A stretch of DNA of 64,000 nucleotides from Sepiola atlantica (GCA_963556195.1 OY744522.1:35259483-35323482), one strand, 5' to 3'; positions 1 through 11,534 are shown, counted from the first letter of the stretch. Numbers and translations are program-made. The notes: generated by a model from the letters alone, not told the origin.

Positions 1-256
1 AAGGTCGGGAAAGTGGGATTAGATAGGCCAGGGCTCGAGGTGAGCACTCTGACCATTCAAAAATTGCCTGGGCAGCCCCGTCGGCATTCCCGGTAGGGCG
101 CCTCAGGCAGTAAGCAATAAACTTACTCCTCCCCAAAGAGGGGAGGCAAAGCCTGGGAGGGTGCACCTCCTAGAACTGCACAGGACCAGACAACCCCAAT
201 AGACCGGCGTAAATCGAGACCCAAAGGCCAGGACAATACCAGTTCATTAGGTGGGT
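1..256 (-). mobile_element. U2-headed SINE, copy A, cut by window edge
   Basis: The sequence matches the body of the SINE family described in full at 41549-41895, read on the minus strand. Recognisable blocks are the GGGCAGCCCCGTCGGCATT block near 73, the GCGCCTCAGGCAGTAAGC block near 99 and the CTAGAACTGCACAGGAC block near 169. The 3' tail lies outside the window. The U2-like head is missing: similarity stops near 256, before the block matching U2 snRNA. This is therefore a 5'-truncated or mutated copy, with no coding capacity. Confidence 0.85.
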
Positions 257-882
257 TAAAAAACCCTGGTTGAATGTGGGCAAAAAGAAAGCGAGATATT
301 CTAACGGTACCTCTAGTACAATTGGAATCTTTCTGGTCTGAACTATCAGACCCTTCTTTACCTGGATGAGGTGTTGGCCCAGTTCGTCCTAGAAGGTGAA
401 TCCCGGGTAGTTCTTCTTCCTTCGGGAGGGAGGTATTATTAATCGCCTGAGGCGCCCTTACCAGAGAATGCTAACGAGTTTGTTCGCGGCTATTTTTATA
501 TACTTCTAGAGTGCCCCCTTCCGGGAACTGACTTCTGTCTAACCTTGTTGCAGTGGGACCCCCCCCCCCCCCCGGCCTAGTGGGAAGCGGGTGGTCCCTA
601 AAATACAATTTAACCCTTAGTTTATTTAACCGTAATTTCAAAGAATGAAAAGGAGAAAAGTCCTAATTGTTTCAATTGGTAACATTTTTAAGGGCCCTTT
701 GATACGATAGGGGTCCTTTGATATGGTTTAAGAGCACAAAAATGTAACATCTCCAGTTCTAATTCAGGCTGGGATCAAAGTGTAGTATCAAATTGTAAAT
801 AAAATCCAGTTAAAACCATTGAGGAAATTTGAAGTAAGGTAATCCACAGAATCAATGTGGTATTGTGGCGACGGCTGAAATG
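257..882. other. No gene seen; poly-C tract
   Basis: No reading frame or known repeat is recognised here. A run of 15 C lies at 559-573. Base composition is less AT-rich than the following kilobases. Confidence 0.5.
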
Positions 883-932
883 AAAGTGGTGGACAAATGG
901 TGAAAAATCTTTCACCATTTGTCCACCACTTT
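883..932. repeat. Perfect 23-bp hairpin
   Basis: The arms are 883-905 and 910-932, exact reverse complements, with the 4-nt loop AATC. The left arm begins AAAGTGGTGGACAAATGG. It could be the centre of a foldback element or a cruciform-forming site. No role is known. Confidence 0.9.
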
Positions 933-1459
933 GAAGGAACAGTGCTTAGACGAATGGGTCCAAATGAGTGTAGGATAAACAGAGGATGACCACAGGCCGC
1001 CCCCCCCCCCGCTAACACACTTTTGATGGCCCCGTGCCTAATTTGCAAATGAAATTTATTTGCCAATTCAAAATTTATCTGTTCTAGTCTATTTCACGAG
1101 ACAATCTTTACTTTCTTCTTCAGAAGCACCCTCACCTAATTTTGCACGGGGAGGTGGGGGGGGGGCCCATAATAAATTGACCTTGTGTCTACCTTGTCAC
1201 TGGGGTTCAGTTAACCACAAAATATTTGGGTCTGAAGCTTTGATTTAAACCAGAAATGACTTTTCTAAATCGACACTTTGGTTCGATTGTAGACCGTTGA
1301 AAAATCGCATATTAAGTTAATAATCGATGACAACTGGCAATATATATTTTTTTTAAATATAAGCTCAAATTCACATACTTTGAAAAGTACAATTTTATTT
1401 CATAGCCCCCAAAAGTAAAAATAAAGTTTAAGATCAACAATCAATTTTATCCAAAATGT

Positions 1460-1760
1460 GTGCCCAATACGTGAGATTTTCCAACACTCCCTATTCTAGT
1501 AATCTACAATTAAACCAGACAACTTAAAAGGCTTCAAAATTACTTTCGATTTTAGAATAGTCGCGATCCCTAGTAAACAAGTCGGTCATTTTAAGCAATT
1601 ATTAAAAAAAGCACTTTGTTATTCTTCAAAATTCGAAAGTTATTTTAAGCCTTTAAACTGTCGATTAGAAAGTAATTTCTATATTGAATTATAGTCAAGT
1701 ATTATGGTTCAGTTGTGCTCCTAAATCAACTGTAAAGAAAGACAGATGTTTAAACGTGCT
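1460..1760. repeat. Foldback repeat, family 1 copy 1
   Basis: An imperfect inverted repeat pairs 1517-1558 with 1620-1665: the left arm has ACAACTTAAAAGGCTTC and the right has AAGCCTTTAAACTGTC. The unit, including the trailing CAAGTATTATGGTTCA, recurs diverged at 5290-5600 and in part at 5640-5770. This points to a small non-coding foldback family. It has no similarity to a named family that I can state. Confidence 0.55.
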
Positions 1761-3240
1761 TAACCGTCACGGCTTATTTAGAAAGAATCAGAGATTTTAA
1801 AGTAAAATTAAAATGTCACGTCCGCAACTAAAAAAATAAATTGATATTCGACGTCGTAAACTAAGTTGTAATTTAGTTAAAAACAATAATTTGTGATGTT
1901 TTAAAAAGTAAACATTTTTTTTTGTGTTCAAATATTTATATATAAAAATGTTTGAATTTTACGAGGAGGGTCGTCAGTTTATGATTTTGGAAAATGTTAA
2001 ACAGGCTATTTTATTATAAAATAAGTGTCGATTTGACGATGAACGAATGATAATGAACTGACCCTTGATTTAAAAAAATGTTATTTACTTTGTAATAAAA
2101 AAATCATGAATTTATTAAAAAATAAATAATTTGATTTTCTTTAAAATAATTTACAACTTTGAAAAAGTAACCATTGCTAAGTTTAAAAAAAAATCATTAA
2201 AATGATAAAAATTACTGAAAATTGCAAAACAACTGAAAAATGAATTTATTATTATTGTAAATATAAAATATAGGCATTTTAAATTGAAAATGTTACGCAA
2301 AAAATAAAACATTACTATGAGTTTCAAACAAAGAAAGAATCGTTTCCTGAAATATATTTAACTTTACCCGCGTAAAACAATTATTAGCGGAGCGAAAAAT
2401 AAAAACTTAAAAAAGCAAAAAAACCGTTGAATGTTTTTTTTTTAAAGGGGATCGTTATTAGGTAATCAAACTTGTCCCCTGTTTATGGTCAATTAGTGTG
2501 CGTGTTTTTGGCTGTAGTACCTGCGCGCATGTGTTCGTTGAGCAGCATTAATATCCAGTTAAGTAAAGTAAACATTCCTAATTGAATAAACACGCACCCA
2601 CACATTTGTAACATTAAAATATAATAGAACAAATAAAAGATGCCTTAAAATGTAAAAATAAATAGAATGAAACCGAAGTTTTCATAAAAGGAAAAAAAAA
2701 AAAAATAGATCGTTAAAAAATCCTCTTTAAACTTATAATACTGTTCTTACAACAAAACAAAAAATAGATAAACATCGAAATATATATATATATATATATA
2801 TATAACATTTTCTTAGAAAATAAATTATTGTAAAAAAAACCCAAAAGAAACGGACTTTTTTTTTTTACAATAAAAATATAAGCTACAACCGCACACAATT
2901 AAAAAAAAAATATTTTATATTAAATAATCGTGTACTTTGAGATATCGGTTCACCATGTGTACAGGTGTTTACAATTAAAAATACTAATAGGTAAATAAAT
3001 AAATTTAAAAAGTTAGAGTAAAAAAAATTAAAAAAAAAAGAAGCGGAATGGGCCGCCAGATATAAGCGCACACACGCGCCAACAACAACAACCAAATGGA
3101 GATTGTATTTCTAGAGCGATATTTCAGGGTTAATAATAGAGATAGTTTAAGGCGAAAGGGTTGACAGACACCTACAAAGCCTAATACTGGATACAAATAT
3201 AAGTAAAAAGGATAAGAAGTTAATTTAAAAATCTAAGTAT
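1761..3240. other. AT-rich DNA without a recognised gene
   Basis: Very AT-rich with homopolymer A and T runs and a (TA)12 tract at 2780-2804. If the exon at 3361-3474 is real, this is probably its first intron on the minus strand. No further exon could be recognised. Confidence 0.5.
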
Positions 3241-3360
3241 CTCTCAAAACAAAACAAAAACCGAGTTAGCTACAACAAAAACACACCAATGGCGACAGCA
3301 TGACTCTCCGGGTGACAAGGTCGTGCCTAGAAAGAGCGCCGGTGACCAGTCTTTCCTTAC

Positions 3361-3474
3361 CTTTGAGTTGGTGTCCCCTGTCCCTTCTTTCAATCCGGCC
3401 TTTTCCTTGAGTTTACCGATCTTTTCCGACTCTTCGTTATTCACACGAGTAATTTTACCTTCAGTCCCGGCCAT
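3361..3474 (-). CDS. Candidate first coding exon of an unknown host gene
   Basis: The frame starts at an ATG at 3474-3472 and encodes 38 residues beginning MAGTEGKITRVNNEESEKIG. The peptide is highly charged (Lys/Glu rich) and looks helical. Context is strong for a real start: AAC before the ATG and G after it. The frame runs exactly to AAG|GTAAGG, a textbook splice donor whose GT is at 3360-3359, leaving phase 0. Upstream DNA is CpG-richer than the surroundings. The rest of the gene would lie at lower coordinates and is not recognised within the window. I do not recognise the protein. A chance frame is possible, but start context, donor and CpG-rich upstream region all agree. Confidence 0.5.
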
Positions 3475-3650
3475 GTTCTAATAAATGAGATTCAAAAAAA
3501 GTTAAAACGGGCACAAACACCGATTTTCGCTTTCTGCTCTGCCCTCCGCGACGACGGACCTGGAAGTAGTCCGTTGATTTACTGACGACACGGCGCGGTT
3601 TGCCACGATTTTTTTCGTTTTTTCTCGTTCTCGTTGAGGATAGAATCCGG
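3475..3650 (-). promoter_or_regulatory. Possible promoter and 5' UTR of the exon at 3361-3474
   Basis: Around 3540-3605 the plus strand holds CTCCGCGACGACGGACC and GACGACACGGCGCGG, dense in CpG against a very AT-rich background. More CpG lies at 3785-3850. This resembles a small CpG island at a gene start. No TATA box at a convincing distance was seen. The call depends on the adjacent exon being real. Confidence 0.35.
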
Positions 3651-4068
3651 GATTCTTCGTTTTTCTTCGGAAGAAATGGTTTCTTGTTGCCCAGGTTTAT
3701 TTTAGCGGTGTTTTTCTACTGCGGTTATCGTTTTTTTCTTGTGGACTTGGAATGTGCGGATTTTACGAGTGATGTATTCATACGCTGAGCGGCTAAATTT
3801 GTACGGCTCAAACTGAGAGTGCGCGTCTGCGCGGAGTTGTATAATCGACCTGCATGTATTCTTATGTGTCTGTGTGCGAGTTTAATGCTATCTATATACT
3901 AGATACTCTACATCTATATATATACCTGAAGTGTGTTTCTGGCTATGCAACCATAGACAAAAGTGTTTTCTTTCTTCCTCAGTCTTTTTTCTCGTTTGAA
4001 AACGCTAGTTGTGGAAACTTAACTTATAATCGCGCAAGGTATATTTTAAGCTTATCCGTTTTTTTAAT

Positions 4069-4390
4069 GACATATCAACCTCTTTGAGGTTATTTAATGC
4101 CAAATCAAAGTACAATCATATTGTAAACTATACAGTGAACACAAGTTGTAACATATACCAATATAGCTGAGGGTTTACTTTATTTTAAAATAATATTTAT
4201 TAATCGGTGACTTATCTACATAAATGCTGCCTGTTTAACGGCATATCAACACTTTTTGAGTCGAAGGACAATACCTAATGTAAACTACTGTATTAATTGA
4301 ATACACGTTGCTATCTTTTTACCCATATGATTATATTTATTGATCTATATCACTATGGCATATCAACCCTTTTTATTTTAATTTAACATC
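4069..4390. repeat. Three degenerate repeats of GGCATATCAACCCTTTTTGAG
   Basis: A motif close to GCATATCAACCCTTTTT occurs near 4069, 4239 and 4356, spaced about 170 and 117 bp, each followed by AT-rich filler. It looks like the remains of a tandem array. Confidence 0.45.
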
Positions 4391-5004
4391 GAAGCACAAA
4401 ATGAGTATTATTGTTTTTTTTTGTTTTTTTTTTAGAATTTGATGGTTTGTTCATTTAATTTTTTTTACTTCTTTGCGTAAATATTTGACTGAGATTTCGT
4501 TTATTTTAATAAAAACAACAAAAAAAAATCTTTGAAAAATCTTAAATCAAACTTGTAGTTTGATAAAAATCTGACGTCTTTCTCAAAAGGTGTCTTTTTC
4601 TTTATCGGTTGTAGTTCATTGCAGTTCTTGAAGAAATTGGATTTTTTTTTTCTTCACACGTTAAATCGTTTTATTTCTATTTTAAGGTGTTTAAATATCT
4701 TTTTTTTTTTTTAAACATTTAAATTTGTTTATACGGCGTCAATTCTTCCTCTTTTCTCTCTCTCCCAACTCCAACTCTAACAGAGCGACGATGAAGACTT
4801 CTCGAAGACTCTTTCTCTCCCTCTCCTCCTTTTTTCTCTCTCTCTCTCTCGTATCTTCTTCCCTGACGAACTATTTTCAGTTTTTATTCTCCCTATTCAC
4901 TTGGAACGTTAGACACAAGGTCGGTTTATAATGTGGTGTAAATCCGACTACTGCTCCTCCAAAACAGCACTCTGAATTGAGGAACAAGAACACTGTATAA
5001 TCTC

Positions 5005-5130
5005 GTCAGCATTCCCTCGCAAATGAGGACGCCTCAGGCCGCAGGTGACCGACATAAATAAAACCTACTCTCTCGAAAGGATGAGGTAATGCCTGGGAAG
5101 ATGGCTTTTAGCAGTTCTGATAAAATTGTG
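5005..5130 (-). mobile_element. Old diverged U2-headed SINE fragment
   Basis: Blocks corresponding to the middle of the SINE are still readable: GCATTCCCTCGCAAATGAGG, GACGCCTCAGGC, CCTACTCTCTCGAAAGGATG and ATGCCTGGGAAGATGG. Head and tail are not recognised. Divergence is much higher than in the copies at 12 kb and 42 kb, so the family has been active over a long period. Confidence 0.65.
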
Positions 5131-5289
5131 TAACTCCTTGAATTTCTCCACACAATATTATAAGATTTACATGTGTATTTATTGTTTAATGTTGTTCATG
5201 GATACAATAGATGCGCAGGCGAAAATTCTGTTATTTAGTTTACAAGCACAAATGTGAACCATAATACTCTACCTACCCTGCCTATAAAC

Positions 5290-5600
5290 TTTAGTCTATA
5301 ATTCTAGTCAATAATTACTTTCTATCTGACAATTTAAAGTCTCCAAAATCACTCTCGAATTTTGTTATGCCACGAAGAAATCGCAGTGGCGACCATTTTT
5401 TTTTTTTTTTTTAATAATGCAAAAAATGTCCGACACAATGTTTACGTCGTGGAATTCGACATTCGAAAGTGATTTGTAAGCCTTTAAATTGTCAATTCGA
5501 AAGTGATTTCTGACTTGAATTAAAGTGTATTGACCAACACCAAATATTAAGGCTCACTCGTGCTTCTAAACCAAAGAAGAAGTATTTTTTAAATTCGAGA
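5290..5600. repeat. Foldback repeat, family 1 copy 2
   Basis: Diverged copy of 1460-1760. The arms pair GACAATTTAAAGTCTCCAAA (about 5327) with AAGCCTTTAAATTGTC (about 5478). A T-run and CGCAGTGGCGACC sit in the loop. A third, partial copy of the right half follows at 5640-5770. Confidence 0.55.
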
Positions 5601-5639
5601 TAGCCACTATTCGATAAAAGAAACAAAGGGTGCGGTTAT

Positions 5640-5770
5640 TTCTTCGTTTCGTGGTCGTTCGTAATTCAAAAGTGATTTATGGCTAAAATGAAAGATTATA
5701 GGCCCAAAACATCAAGTATTATGATTCATTAGTGTTTCTAAACCAAATAAAAAAGTATTTTCCGACCGCG
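5640..5770. repeat. Foldback repeat, family 1, partial copy 3
   Basis: The right half of the repeat at 5290-5600 recurs: CAAAAGTGATTTATGGC, then ACATCAAGTATTATGATTCA and GTGTTTCTAAACCAAA. Left arm absent. Confidence 0.45.
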
Positions 5771-6755
5771 CCACTATTGTATTAATGAACTGATGTGAAA
5801 GTGCGCGCGTAGATTTCGTTGTCATTTTTTGTTTGTTTCACTCTCGGAAGGAGAACCTGAAAAAAGCAGACACAAATTCATCAAGACCTTCCGCACTCTC
5901 GTGAAAAGGTACCCCCGGGTGGATGGGTGGTGGTGGGAAGAAGAAGAAGAATAGTTATGGTTCAATTGGACTATAGGGACTGTTGAATTTCTTCGCCTAT
6001 TTCAATCGATATTAGTCAGAGTGGTGAAGCAAATTGATTGTTGGTCTTAAATTATATTTCTTGTAATGAAATAAAATTCTAATTTACTTTTTAAAGTATT
6101 GAGAAAATAAATTTAATTCGATGTTTCAATCGCTTGCGGCACATAGTTTTCCCTGTTTTTTTTTCTTGCTCCCCAAATATTTTTTGTAAATACTATATAT
6201 TATACAAAAAAAAGTTGAACATTTTTTTTACACATATAAAAACAAGTTTTAACGAATTTAAAGACAAAAATGAAAAGATGGCTTAAAATGTACGAATCGA
6301 TAATTAAAGAATATTAAATTGTCGAAAAGAAAATGGGTGTGAAAGGTAAAGATTTGGCATACAAGTTAAATTTTATATCCGTTAAAAAGTAAATTAAAGT
6401 TTATTTCTGGCAAGAATCGATTTTATCAAACATTTGGACGAAATCGGTGAGAAAAATCCAACGGTTCCTATAGTACAATTGAACCTTGATTCGCCTTTTT
6501 TTCTATTTTTTTTTCTATCTAAAGTACATGTATTGTAATAATAAAAAAAAGTCGGTTCAATTGTAGGATAGTGACCGTTGAAATATCTCGCCATTTCGTT
6601 TGAATTTCATTCACATTTTGGAGAAAATTGACTTGGTCACGTTGATAGCCATTTCTTTTATTGACGATGTTGTTTTTATTAAATTATCGACTACTTCGGT
6701 TTTTAACTCTTAATTTTTGAGTTTAAATTCGTTAAATTACATGAAAACTAGTTTT
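5771..6755. other. No gene seen
   Basis: AT-rich sequence. The only frames are short and low in complexity. The phrase TGGTTCAATTGTACTATAGG-like occurs near 5957, 6471 and 6553 in either orientation, suggesting further degraded repeat copies. Confidence 0.4.
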
Positions 6756-6760
6756 GTGTG

Positions 6761-7244
6761 AAAAAGTTTTTGGTGCAACTTCGGAAAAGCCTCAATAAGG
6801 AAAACCAAATAATAAATAAAAATAAAGACATACTGGTATTATGTGTGTCACCGTGACGAAACAAAGACATCGTACACCAAAAATTACCTAAATTGAGCAA
6901 GTAGTTTTTTTTTTTATCACGCATAATCAAATTTTGTCATTTTTTGCCATGCTCGCTTGTCACGTCGCCATCTTTGAAAAACAAGGGACGTAAGTCAGGC
7001 CAGCTTGTCGTGACAAGCGAGCGTGAAAATAAAAAATGACAAAATTTGTATTTTCTGTGATAAAAAAAACAAACTACTTGATCAATTTACGTAATTTTTG
7101 GTGTACAATATTTTGTTCCGTCACCGTCACATACATAATATCCGTATGTCTTTATTTTTTATTTATTATTTGTTTTTCCTTATGTCTTTATTATTTGTGT
7201 TTTCCTTATTGAGGCTTTTCCAAAGTTGCACCAAGTTTTTTTTG
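6761..7244. mobile_element. Long foldback (MITE-like) element
   Basis: The left arm 6761-6964 is an imperfect reverse complement of the right arm 7009-7244, with a spacer of about 44 bp. Matching landmarks: TTGGTGCAACTTCGG against CCAAAGTTGCACCAAG, TACACCAAAAATTACC against GTAATTTTTGGTGTAC, and GCTCGCTTGTCACG against CGTGACAAGCGAGCG. There is no coding sequence. This is the form of a palindromic non-autonomous DNA element or two head-to-head copies. A duplicated TTATT-rich stretch makes the right arm longer. Confidence 0.8.
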
Positions 7245-7420
7245 TATGTTTAGTCAGGTGTAAACTAAAATTGAATAAAAATAAAAATATTTTGGGTAAA
7301 AAAAAATGCCGCCAGCGATGAAAACATTGAACTTTTAGATGAGGTTTTCATGAATGAATGAAATACATCAACTAAAGGAATATATATATATATATATATA
7401 TATGTATATCAATTGAAGTA

Positions 7421-7803
7421 TTATTTACCTGCTCTTCAGGAGGTTAGGCACAAGGCTATTTTTATCTTACTCTCACAAGGTAAGATGTGACCCAAGGACG
7501 GGTCGGGAAAGTGGGGTTTGAAAAGCCAGCGCCCGAGAAGGTGAGCACTCTGGCCATTAAAAATTGGCTGGGCAGCCCCGTCGGCATTCCCCGGTAAGGG
7601 CGCATCAGGCAGTATAAGCAATAAACTCACTCTTCCACGAAGAGGGGAGGCAAAGCCCGGGAGGGTGGACCTCCTAGAACTGCACAGGACAGACCCATAG
7701 ACCGGCGTAAATCAAGCCCGGAAGGCCAAGACAATACCAGTCTATGGGGTGCAGTATCCATCGGAACAGATACTACACTTTCTTCCTAGTGGAACAGTCA
7801 GCA
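7421..7803 (-). mobile_element. U2-headed SINE, copy B, with probable 10-bp TSD
   Basis: Minus-strand copy. The tail stem-loop (CCTGAAGAGC-type) is at 7430-7445 and the body runs to 7783. The head keeps AGTGTAGTATCTGTTC of the U2-like part, then diverges where TTGGCTAAGATC would be expected. AATTGAAGTA occurs on both sides, at 7411-7420 and 7804-7813, consistent with a target-site duplication. About 20 extra bases lie between the U2-like end and the right TSD. Confidence 0.85.
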
Positions 7804-8282
7804 AATTGAAGTAAATAATATTAAATTAATTTTTATATATATGATTTATTCGCTGGAACAAAGGAATAGCACATTCTTTATACATGGGGGTTGAATATGT
7901 CAGACAAGATGTAGTAGACTTTTTTTCCTGGAGTTCGTCAACTACTCTACAGTAGGCCTGATAGAGAGTGTAGGAAAGTACATCTTATCTCTTCAGAATC
8001 CTGGCTCGAACTGGTTAACCATGCTGATCACGTGATTTGGGGTTTGTGCCAAATTTTGATCTCTAGCGTGAATCTCGTGCATTGAGGAGTGCACTTCTGG
8101 TCAATCATGTGACTGCTACAAATTAAAGTTCTCGTCAACTATAATAGATTTTGGGAAATTTGTTCCTACTGTGTCGCTCTTGTTGCACAAAAAAGCACCG
8201 AATAAATATCACTTTGGTTTTGATTTTCTCAAAAAAAGTAAAGAAAAAAAAATTAATTTCAATTTTTTATACACTTTTTAGT

Positions 8283-8770
8283 GTCAAACAATTATCATAG
8301 TAGCCCCACCATAGGGTTAGTATGATAATGAATTTTATAATACATTATCAATCATAGTAGCCCTGCCGCATAACCCCGTTTTGTAACAAGGCACATGAAC
8401 ATCCCTCAGGACAGAAAAAGATGACTAGGCCCAATAATCAGTGGCACTTGTGCGTTTTTTCACATCAAAGATAGAGAGACGCGAATCAGTAAGATCGCGC
8501 GATGTAACGTCTGCTCCTAGAGTTATCTTTGGTTCACGTTTTTGTGATGTTTTCTCCTCCGGCGAAATATAGTCCTCAAGCATACAGGCAACTGCATTTC
8601 CAATAACTTCTCGCACTAGCTTAGCATCGGCGAGAAATATAAAATAGTTTACAGTTGCATCATACATATGTTACTGCCCAGTTTTAGGGGTCAAACAAAT
8701 CAGGATTAATTAATTAAAAGCGAATAATACAGGTTGACAAAGAATTATCATAGTAGCCCCCAATATCAAA
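8283..8770. repeat. Segment bounded by direct repeats
   Basis: ATTATCATAGTAGCCCC occurs near 8290 and 8745 in nearly identical contexts (CAAACA / CAAAGA before it), with a shorter form near 8352. The repeats bracket about 450 bp containing a small minus-strand frame. This may be a small mobile unit. No family is recognised. Confidence 0.45.
8425..8667 (-). CDS. Unrecognised 80-residue frame
   Basis: An ATG-to-stop frame of 80 codons with mixed composition, unlike the low-complexity frames around it. It contains LADAKLVREVIGNAV and DSRLSIFDVKKRTS. No domain is recognised. It lies inside the direct-repeat-bounded segment at 8283-8770. It may be a fragment of a mobile element protein or chance. 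Confidence 0.2.
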   Translation of the reverse strand: MYDATVNYFIFLADAKLVREVIGNAVACMLEDYISPEEKTSQKREPKITLGADVTSRDLTDSRLSIFDVKKRTSATDYWA

Positions 8771-8949
8771 GTTGACGGTACATTGAAAAAAAAAAAGAAG
8801 TAAATTAATATTTGATTCCAGTTCTAAAGATACATACCATTGATTGTTTCGACTGACTATCATTCCATTTCATTATCCCTTATCCTTGAGTGGCTTTTTG
8901 CCTTGATAAGTGGTGACATAATAGAAAAAAACAAAAAAAAAACATCTAT

Positions 8950-9590
8950 GTTATTCAAGCGGTCGCTAAAAAAATGGCACCAGAAAAATTAGGCATAGCA
9001 AAGGATGAATTGAACCAAATGATGGAGCTGGGCATCATCCATCCATCAAAGAGTAGTTGGGCGTCGCCATTACATATGGTCTTAAAAGATGGTTGCACAT
9101 GACGAGCATGTGGTGATTACAGGGCACTCAACTCTATCACCAAGCCAGACAGTTACCCTATTACCCATGTTCATGACGTAACTGCCATAATCCAGGATAA
9201 GGCAGTATTTGCAAAACTAGATCTTACCAGGGCCTACCACCAATTTCCGGTAGAACCCAAAGATATCCCTAAAACGGCTATCACCATGCTGTTTGTCTTA
9301 TACGAGTGTTTGCGTGTCCCCATTTGGACTAAGGAATGCTGCACAGACGTTCCAACGATTTATTGATCACGTATTTCACGACTTATATTTTGTCTGTACT
9401 TATGTGGACGATATACTGATAGCCAGTGCTTCAATGGAGGAACACGTGCAGTACGTAGAACTTGTGTTTTAACGTTTAAGGGAATATGGGATTGTTATCA
9501 ACCCGATAAAATGTCAATTTGGGAAATCAGAGATCAGTTTTCTGGGTCACCGCCTGTGTGCTGCTGGGATTTCCCTTGCCCCTTCTAAAG
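8950..9590 (+). pseudogene. Gypsy reverse transcriptase, broken
   Basis: The translation begins in an RT N-terminal region (DELNQMMELGIIHPSKSSWA), then CGDYRALNSITKPDSYP and FAKLDLTRAYHQFPVEP, which holds the first catalytic Asp. A TGA replaces a codon near 9100. Small indels near 9300-9330 shift the frame through the LRVPFGLRNAAQTF-type region. The catalytic motif survives as TYVDDILIAS near 9400-9433. A further TAA interrupts near 9470. RT copies the element RNA in the cytoplasmic particle. The active-site motifs remain, but the protein cannot be made whole. Confidence 0.85.
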
Positions 9591-10266
9591 TGGAGGCAAT
9601 ATCACAATTCCCCATACCGAGGAGCATGAGGAAACTGAGGCAGTTCTATGGGATGATAAATTTTTACCGTAGATTCCTACGTAATTGTGCGCAGACTGTA
9701 AAACCACTCACAGATATGTTAACTAATGTTAAGAATTGCGACATAGTGCTATCTGAGTCTGCGCTAGCAGCTTTTGAATCGGTTAAGGCTACATTGTCCC
9801 ATGCAGTTGAGTTGTCACATGTTGTTCCAGGTGAGGAGTTGTGTGTAGCAGTCGATGCCTCTTCGATCGGAGTGGGAACAGTATTACAGCAGAAGGTCAA
9901 CGTACAATGGAAGCCGATCGCATTCTTTTCCAAGAAACTCTCCCCGGCTGAGACAAGGTACAGCACCTTCTGATGGGAACTCCTTGCAGCCTATTCAGCC
10001 TATTTCGACATTCCTTGGAGGGGCGGGAATTCCACACGGACCACAAACCTTTGCTGGGCATGTTCAAGTCAGGTTCAGACAAGTATTCCCAACGTGAGAC
10101 CAGACACCTGAATTACTTGTTGCAATTTACGTCGGATGTCCACTTCATCAAAGGAACTGATAACGTCCCAGCACTCACCATGTCTAGCGGCATAAATGCT
10201 TTCCTGTTGGATCCGTGCGTTGATTACAAGACGTTTGTGGAAGAGCAGAAAAACGACCATCATTAA
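9590..10266 (+). pseudogene. Gypsy RT thumb/connection and RNase H, broken
   Basis: 9590-9973 is open: it gives the conserved LRQFYGMINFYRRFLRNCA stretch, then RNase H starting LCVAVDASSIGVGTVLQQ, with a catalytic Asp in the VDAS motif, and PIAFFSKKLSPAETRYSTF. A TGA at 9971-9973 ends the frame. RNase H continues in another frame as REFHTDHKPLLGMF and RETRHLNYLLQFTSDV to 10266. RNase H degrades the RNA strand of the hybrid. The frame change makes this copy non-functional. Confidence 0.85.
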
Positions 10267-10341
10267 AGTTGTCGAGAATAGGTATTCCAAACACCCAGTT
10301 GAAAGTCATCTGCGATAACCAGCACTGAAAGAATATGCCCT

Positions 10342-11118
10342 TTGGTTCCTGAGTCATTACGGCGGACACTGTTTTTCTCACTCCACAATCTTTCTCACCC
10401 CAGTATCAATGTCTTAGTCTATTTGGTCACCAGTAGATTTGTTTGGCCGCGCACTGATATCCGGCACTGGTCGCTATCCAGTGTTCCATGTCAAAAGGCC
10501 AAAATCGGAAGACACACCCGCACACACCCTGGTTCTTTTCCACCTCCTGATGAGCGTTTTGCACATGTGCATGTGAACATAACTGGCCCACTCCCAACGT
10601 GCCAGGGCCAAAGCTACCTGCTGATATGTGTGGACCGTTTCACCCGCTGGTGTGAAGCCCTGCCCATGCCTGACATCGCCGCAGGCACTACGGCAAGAAC
10701 TTTCGTCTCTGGATGGGTAGCACATTTTGGAATTCCGGCTATCATCACCACAGACAGGGGTCGACAGTTTGAGTCAGACCTCTCTTGCCAACTGATGAAA
10801 TTGTTAGGAAGCAAAAGAGTGAGGAATACAGCATATCATCCCAAATCGAACGGCTTGGTGGAACGATTCCATCGCACACTCAAAACAGCCTTAAGAGCCA
10901 TGACAGATCAGTCAAATTGGCTAGAGAATCTTCCATTAGTCCTTCTGGGACTCCGCACTGCAGTGAAGGACGACCTGAAATGTTCAGCTGCAGAGATGGT
11001 ATATGGCACCACACTCCGACTTCCTGGACAGTTCTTCTTTGATCCTCCACAAAAAAGTGATAGACCTCTCCGGTTTTGTGGATCGGTTCACCACAAGGAT
11101 GGCAAAACTCGCCTATAA
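10342..11118 (+). pseudogene. Gypsy integrase, first catalytic Asp replaced
   Basis: Open for 258 codons. The core is clear: VNITGPLP, ICVDRFTRWCEALPMPD, IITTDRGRQFES with the second Asp, and PKSNGLVERFHRTLK with the catalytic Glu. The first Asp of the D,D35E triad, normally just before the GPLP block, is Asn here (codon 10576-10578). The N-terminal HHCC zinc domain is degraded. The C-terminal part continues in another frame at about 11040-11300 (DRFTTRMAKL to ILKRQKNT). Integrase would join element DNA to the chromosome. Confidence 0.85.
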
Positions 11119-11534
11119 CCCTCCTGCACAGACCCTGAAACCTACTTATGTGCCTAATCTCATGCAACCGTGTACACATGTGTTTGTGCGGAATCTCGCT
11201 AAAATACATAATTTGAAGCCAGCCTACAGGGGACTTTTCAAGATCCTCAAAAGACAAAAAAATACTTTATGGTACGCATTATTATTATTATATTGTGGTA
11301 GATAGGCTAAAGCCAGCATTTCTGGACACTACCTGGCTAAATGTAGACACTCCAGCAATTCTCGCATCTCCATTAGAACCCGACACATAAAAACAGACTG
11401 TAACTAGATTTGGCCGGATTGTTAAATGGCCGAAACATTTATCAACTTAGTTGAACATTGATAGTGGTTTATGTAAAAAAATTTTAAAAAATATTTTTTT
11501 TTTTCATTTCCAGAACTGTTTCCCTGCAGGACAC

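Noticed and set aside
3600..3788. Plus-strand 62-codon frame as a divergent gene
   Set aside because: Phe-rich low-complexity translation of T-rich DNA with no donor or supporting context.
9664..11257. Minus-strand frames opposite the Gypsy pol
   Set aside because: They are antisense shadows of RNase H and integrase.
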